From positions 1-7,006 of the forward strand of contig JALOMF010000217.1 in NCBI GenBank assembly GCA_025455635.1: a stretch of 7,006 nucleotides of DNA, in the 5' to 3' direction. This document shows, piece by piece, positions 4,033-7,006 of the stretch. Position 1 is the first letter of the stretch; the number at the start of each line of letters is the position of its first letter. The stretch comes from Saprospiraceae bacterium. GTDB lineage: Bacteria; Bacteroidota; Bacteroidia; Chitinophagales; Saprospiraceae. The position numbers and the translations under genes were made by a program. Under the pieces are notes generated by a model. That model searched no databases. It was not told the DNA's origin and saw nothing but the letters and a program-made list of their open reading frames with translations.

Positions 4033-7006
4033 TTAGGGTTTATCCCCCCTACCCGACCTGTCAATGAAATTGGAACCTGCCTGCTGGGTACTGAACAGGA
4101 GCACGTCCTGCACATTGACATGGGGCGGTCGTGTGGCCATAAAATAAATGACTTCCGCCACATCGCTGGCCCGCAGCGGCTGGAAGTTTTCGTACACCTT
4201 GGCGGCCCGCTCCGTGTCGCCATCAAAGCGGACACTGGCGAACTCCGTCTCCTCCACATGGCCCGGCGCCACTTGGCTCACTCGGATGTTGTGGGCGTAC
4301 AGGTCAAGCCGCATGGACTTGGTGAGGGCGTCCACGGCAAATTTGGTGGCACAGTAAACATTGCCGCCGGGGTACACCTCCTTGCCTGCGCTCGACGCCA
4401 CATTAATGATATGCCCACTGCGGCGCTTGACCATCAAGGGGGCTACGGCACGGGTTAGGTAGAGCAGGCCCTTGATATTGGTGTCAATCATGGTTTCCCA
4501 ATGCTCGATATCGCCTTCGTGAATGGGCGACAAGCCCCTCGACAGCCCGGCATTGTTGATGAGGATGTCCACGTCACGCCATGCTTCCGGTAGCAGTTCG
4601 ATGGCCGCTTCCACTGCTTCGAGGTTGCGAACATCGAAGGGCAAGGTGAGCAAGGCTGCGTTGTATTTTTCCTTGAAATAAGCGGAAAGCTGCTCCAACC
4701 GGTCGGAACGACGGCCCGTAGCGATGACCTTGGAGCCGTTCCTTGCAAAAATCTCAGCCGTGGCCCTGCCAATGCCAGAAGTGGCCCCGGTGATGAGCAC
4801 GGTTTTCACTTCCACTGTTGACTTGTCGTTGGAGAGCGGCAGCACGAAATCGTCGCCCACCATCTCGTCTTCCTGGTCCAAGATTTCTTCCAGCGTGGCC
4901 GTGAAATTCTTATTCGACGGGTCGGCAATCATTTTCGCATCCGCAATGGGTGCCACTGATTCTTCAGCTTCTTCAAATCCGCCTTCCAGCAAATCCTCCA
5001 AGGTTGGTTCCACCGTCAGCGGCTGCTCGGCTGGCATGGCCTCGATTTCATCCTGAACGGCTAGCTCCAGTTCCTCCAATTCGGTGGGTGCGTCCAGTTC
5101 CTCCGCTGCCTCCTCCAACGCCACAAAATTGTCAACGGCAGCCTCGATGTCGGTAGCTGGTCCGTCCAACTCCTCGGCCACTTCATCCAGCGCCGCAAAA
5201 TTGTCAACGGCTTCCTCGATGCCTGGAACAGGCGCTTCCGTTTCTACCAACTCCATGGTTTCGCCAACGGCGTCAAGCTGTTCGGCTGGAGCAGCTTCGA
5301 TAGATGGACCTTGCTCATTTTCAACAAGTTCCGTCGTGGTCGTTGCTGTTTTCACCTCATTTTGCGAAGCTAAAAAAGCAGCATCGTTCTCTGGTGAAAC
5401 CAGCTCCGGGTTCAGTGCCACAGCCCGTTGGTAATGCTCTGATGCGGCCTTGTTGTCGCCGTTTTGGTGGTGGAGCAGGGCCAGGTCGTAGTTGGCGTAG
5501 GCGTGTTTCGGATTGAAGCGCAGGGCGAGGTTGAAGTGCTTGATGGCGTTTGGCACATCACCGACGTGCTCGTTGTAAAGTGTGGCCAGGATGTACTGCG
5601 CATCTGCATTGCGTTGGTTGAATTCCACTGATTTTTTGAAAAACTCCATCGCAAGGTTCTCCTGCCCCTCGAAATGCTGCAAAGTCAGCACGCCCAAGCG
5701 GTAGTACACCTCTGGGAAATCGGGTTGGAGCGCCGCCACGGTCTCGAAATTATGCTTGGCATCCTCGAAATCGCCTTGGCTCTCCGATAGTTCGCCCAGC
5801 AAAAACAGGGCGTCGGTATGCTCCATGTCGTTGGCCAAAATCACTTCCAACTGGCTTTTCGCATTTGAAAAATCACCGCCGTAGCGGGCCAGGGCGTATG
5901 CGTAGTAGTAGCGCATGGTGTTGTCGCTGGCATTGAGTTGCACGGTTTGGCGGAGGAAGTTCAGCCCCTCCTGCTGCTGCCCGTCATCGAAGAGCAGCAC
6001 GGCATGTTCGAGCACCTCCTCTGGCGTGGCATGGCCTTGGCCATCGGCCCGGAGCACGAGGCCCTCGTCTTCGTCAGATATTAGTTCGAGGGAGACCTCG
6101 TCGTCAATTTCGTCCAGTTCAGGTTCCGGGTTGGCGGCAGGGGCATCTTCTTCTTCGTCAAAAAGTGATTCCAAATCAAAATCTTCGGGGCGGTCGGGGT
6201 CTTCGCCAAGGAACTTAAAGTCCTCGGCCTCTTCGTCCTCACCCAGCACTTCGTTCAGGATGGCGGAAAGTTCCACGCCTTCCTCCTCGTCCTCTTTTTT
6301 GGGCGAAGCTATTTTCACATGGGCACGCTCGTCGAGCTGCTTGAGCTGGTCGAGGCCGGGGATGTCGTTCAGGTCAACCGGAGGCTGCTCGTCCTCCACT
6401 ACTGGGGTTTTCGGCTTGCCGATGTCCGTGTTTTCGGCCATGAGTTCCTCGCCCGAATCTTCGATGATTTCGGCCAGCGTTTTTTCCCTTGACAGTTGCG
6501 CTTCCGTGTTGTTTTGGGGTAAAACAGGCGCCTGCTCCCCGGTGCCGGCTGGTGCAACGGCCTCTGGGTTTTCGTCGGTGAACTGCCGGAAAGCGGCGTA
6601 GTTGCCCGCCTTGAAATCGCCCAACTGCAACCAACGGAGGTTGCGCAAGTAGCGCAGGAACTCGCCCACCTCGCTCGATACCTGCTTGGTCACCTCGATT
6701 TGGGCCTCCAGCTTCTCGTCCTCGTCGTTGCTACGTTGTGCTTTGCGGAGCACCAAATAATTGTCCTGCCAGAAGTTCATGTAATTGATGATGTTGCTCA
6801 CCCGCTCGAAGGAAGTCGGCACCGACTCCCAGGTGGCCCCATCAGGTGAAGGGTAGCGCCCCTCTGCCACGATGGGCACAAGTTGGCCATTGTCGGCCCA
6901 ATGCTGGAGCGCCTCCAAGGCCCCGTACATGCACTGCTCCGATTTCAGGAAATTGTCGGTGACCAAGAGCAGCACGGCGCCGCTCGGCGAAGTGACGGAC
7001 TGGCGC
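4033..7006 (-). CDS. TIR-TPR-SDR fusion protein (5' end outside the window)
   Basis: One uninterrupted frame runs from the window edge to TAA at 4033; residues are numbered here from the GTG at 6975, with ten more residues (RQSVTSPSGA) visible before it. Residues to about 75 are the C-terminal part of a TIR domain: VLLLVTDNFLKSEQCMYGAL, then the box-3-like FW pair at 68-69. Residues about 135-313 are acidic and probably disordered. Residues 314-530 contain about six TPR units (for example HYQRAVALNP). An acidic linker (531-722) follows, with a 24-residue tandem repeat at 586-633. Residues 723-980 are a complete YdfG-like short-chain dehydrogenase: TGATSGIG (729-736), GRR (754-756, suggesting NADP), NNAG (807-810), and the tetrad Asn833, Ser861, Tyr874, Lys878. 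The SDR should act on a 3-hydroxy acid or a serine/allo-threonine-like substrate (inference from YdfG). The usual TIR catalytic Glu is Gly18. The true start is not seen. Confidence 0.9.
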   Translation of the reverse strand, partial: RQSVTSPSGAVLLLVTDNFLKSEQCMYGALEALQHWADNGQLVPIVAEGRYPSPDGATWESVPTSFERVSNIINYMNFWQDNYLVLRKAQRSNDEDEKLEAQIEVTKQVSSEVGEFLRYLRNLRWLQLGDFKAGNYAAFRQFTDENPEAVAPAGTGEQAPVLPQNNTEAQLSREKTLAEIIEDSGEELMAENTDIGKPKTPVVEDEQPPVDLNDIPGLDQLKQLDERAHVKIASPKKEDEEEGVELSAILNEVLGEDEEAEDFKFLGEDPDRPEDFDLESLFDEEEDAPAANPEPELDEIDDEVSLELISDEDEGLVLRADGQGHATPEEVLEHAVLLFDDGQQQEGLNFLRQTVQLNASDNTMRYYYAYALARYGGDFSNAKSQLEVILANDMEHTDALFLLGELSESQGDFEDAKHNFETVAALQPDFPEVYYRLGVLTLQHFEGQENLAMEFFKKSVEFNQRNADAQYILATLYNEHVGDVPNAIKHFNLALRFNPKHAYANYDLALLHHQNGDNKAASEHYQRAVALNPELVSPENDAAFLASQNEVKTATTTTELVENEQGPSIEAAPAEQLDAVGETMELVETEAPVPGIEEAVDNFAALDEVAEELDGPATDIEAAVDNFVALEEAAEELDAPTELEELELAVQDEIEAMPAEQPLTVEPTLEDLLEGGFEEAEESVAPIADAKMIADPSNKNFTATLEEILDQEDEMVGDDFVLPLSNDKSTVEVKTVLITGATSGIGRATAEIFARNGSKVIATGRRSDRLEQLSAYFKEKYNAALLTLPFDVRNLEAVEAAIELLPEAWRDVDILINNAGLSRGLSPIHEGDIEHWETMIDTNIKGLLYLTRAVAPLMVKRRSGHIINVASSAGKEVYPGGNVYCATKFAVDALTKSMRLDLYAHNIRVSQVAPGHVEETEFASVRFDGDTERAAKVYENFQPLRASDVAEVIYFMATRPPHVNVQDVLLFSTQQAGSNFIDRSGRGDKP
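5077..5220 (-). repeat. Two tandem copies of a 72-base coding repeat in the TPR-SDR linker
   Basis: Two head-to-tail units of 72 bases (5220-5149 and 5148-5077) encode IEEAVDNFAALDEVAEELDG and IEAAVDNFVALEEAAEELDA, each followed by four more residues. By eye 16 of 24 residues are identical, and a 16-base core around CAAAATTGTCAACGGC is perfectly shared at 5124 and 5196. The divergence shows an old in-frame duplication of an acidic, likely helical segment just before the SDR domain. Confidence 0.85.

Noticed and set aside
4028..4035. TAAGTTTG, a full -7 consensus match on the minus strand, as a pdhA promoter
   Set aside because: It overlaps the stop codon of the upstream gene, lies about 225 bases from the pdhA start, and the nearest TTG is 26 bases away rather than 19-21. 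Probably a chance match.
3919..4458. Plus-strand open frame covering the gap and the end of the SDR domain
   Set aside because: Most of it is antisense to conserved SDR sequence. The part in the gap shows no homology or initiation signal.
889..5380. Shared sequence GCTAAAAAAGC near 889 and 5370
   Set aside because: Both copies encode an A-F-L-A-S peptide in unrelated proteins. It is short and isolated, so coincidence is the simplest explanation.
5915..6601. Plus-strand open frame of about 228 codons, extremely Ser-rich
   Set aside because: It is the complement of the acidic Glu/Asp-rich linker codons in the TIR-TPR-SDR gene, which read as Ser/Thr runs in this frame. There is no recognisable domain.
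40..6975. One NAD-related operon or defence system uniting the TIR-TPR-SDR and pseudo-nicotinamidase genes
   Set aside because: pdhA, a membrane TPR gene, ribH and two strong hairpin terminators lie between them, and no nuclease, cyclic-nucleotide synthase or other defence effector is present. Only the loose cofactor theme supports it.

Overview
The window looks like chromosomal DNA from a member of the Bacteroidota, perhaps the Saprospiria or Chitinophagia. The evidence is the Bacteroidota-style ABC ATPase (LSYGQ signature, no H-loop histidine), the TPR protein followed by ribH, a stand-alone pdhA, A-rich leaders without strong Shine-Dalgarno sequences, and one match to the Bacteroidota -7 element TAnnTTTG. 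The placement below phylum is a guess. All six convincing genes lie on the minus strand, so transcription runs from high to low coordinates. I see no tRNA, rRNA, CRISPR array, insertion sequence or phage gene.

In transcription order the layout is as follows. (1) 7006-4033: a very large open frame, cut by the window edge at its N-terminal end. It carries the C-terminal part of a TIR domain, acidic disordered linkers, about six TPR units, a second acidic linker with a 24-residue tandem repeat, and a complete YdfG-like short-chain dehydrogenase (SDR) domain. This TIR-TPR-SDR chain is the most unusual object in the window. (2) 3803-2754: pdhA, pyruvate dehydrogenase E1 alpha, with a Lys/Ala-rich N-terminal extension and an intrinsic terminator abutting its stop codon. 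(3) 2583-1897: a single-pass membrane TPR protein of the YfgM/CpoB-like type, followed by a strong hairpin terminator or attenuator. (4) 1804-1289: ribH, lumazine synthase. (5) 1289-741: a nicotinamidase-fold protein overlapping the ribH stop codon (TGATG), in which five of the six catalytic and metal-binding positions are replaced. It is a probable pseudoenzyme. (6) 687-40: an ABC transporter ATPase of the FtsE/LolD/MacB type. A partner gene may begin at about position 10 and run out of the window.

Functionally, pdhA and ribH are housekeeping genes (acetyl-CoA and riboflavin/FMN supply). ribH, the pseudo-nicotinamidase and the ABC ATPase are tightly spaced and probably co-transcribed. Two hairpins separate the TPR gene from its neighbours. 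A loose nicotinamide-cofactor theme links the TIR domain, the NADP-type SDR domain and the dead nicotinamidase, but the terminators and the intervening pdhA argue against one operon, so a joint pathway is only speculation.
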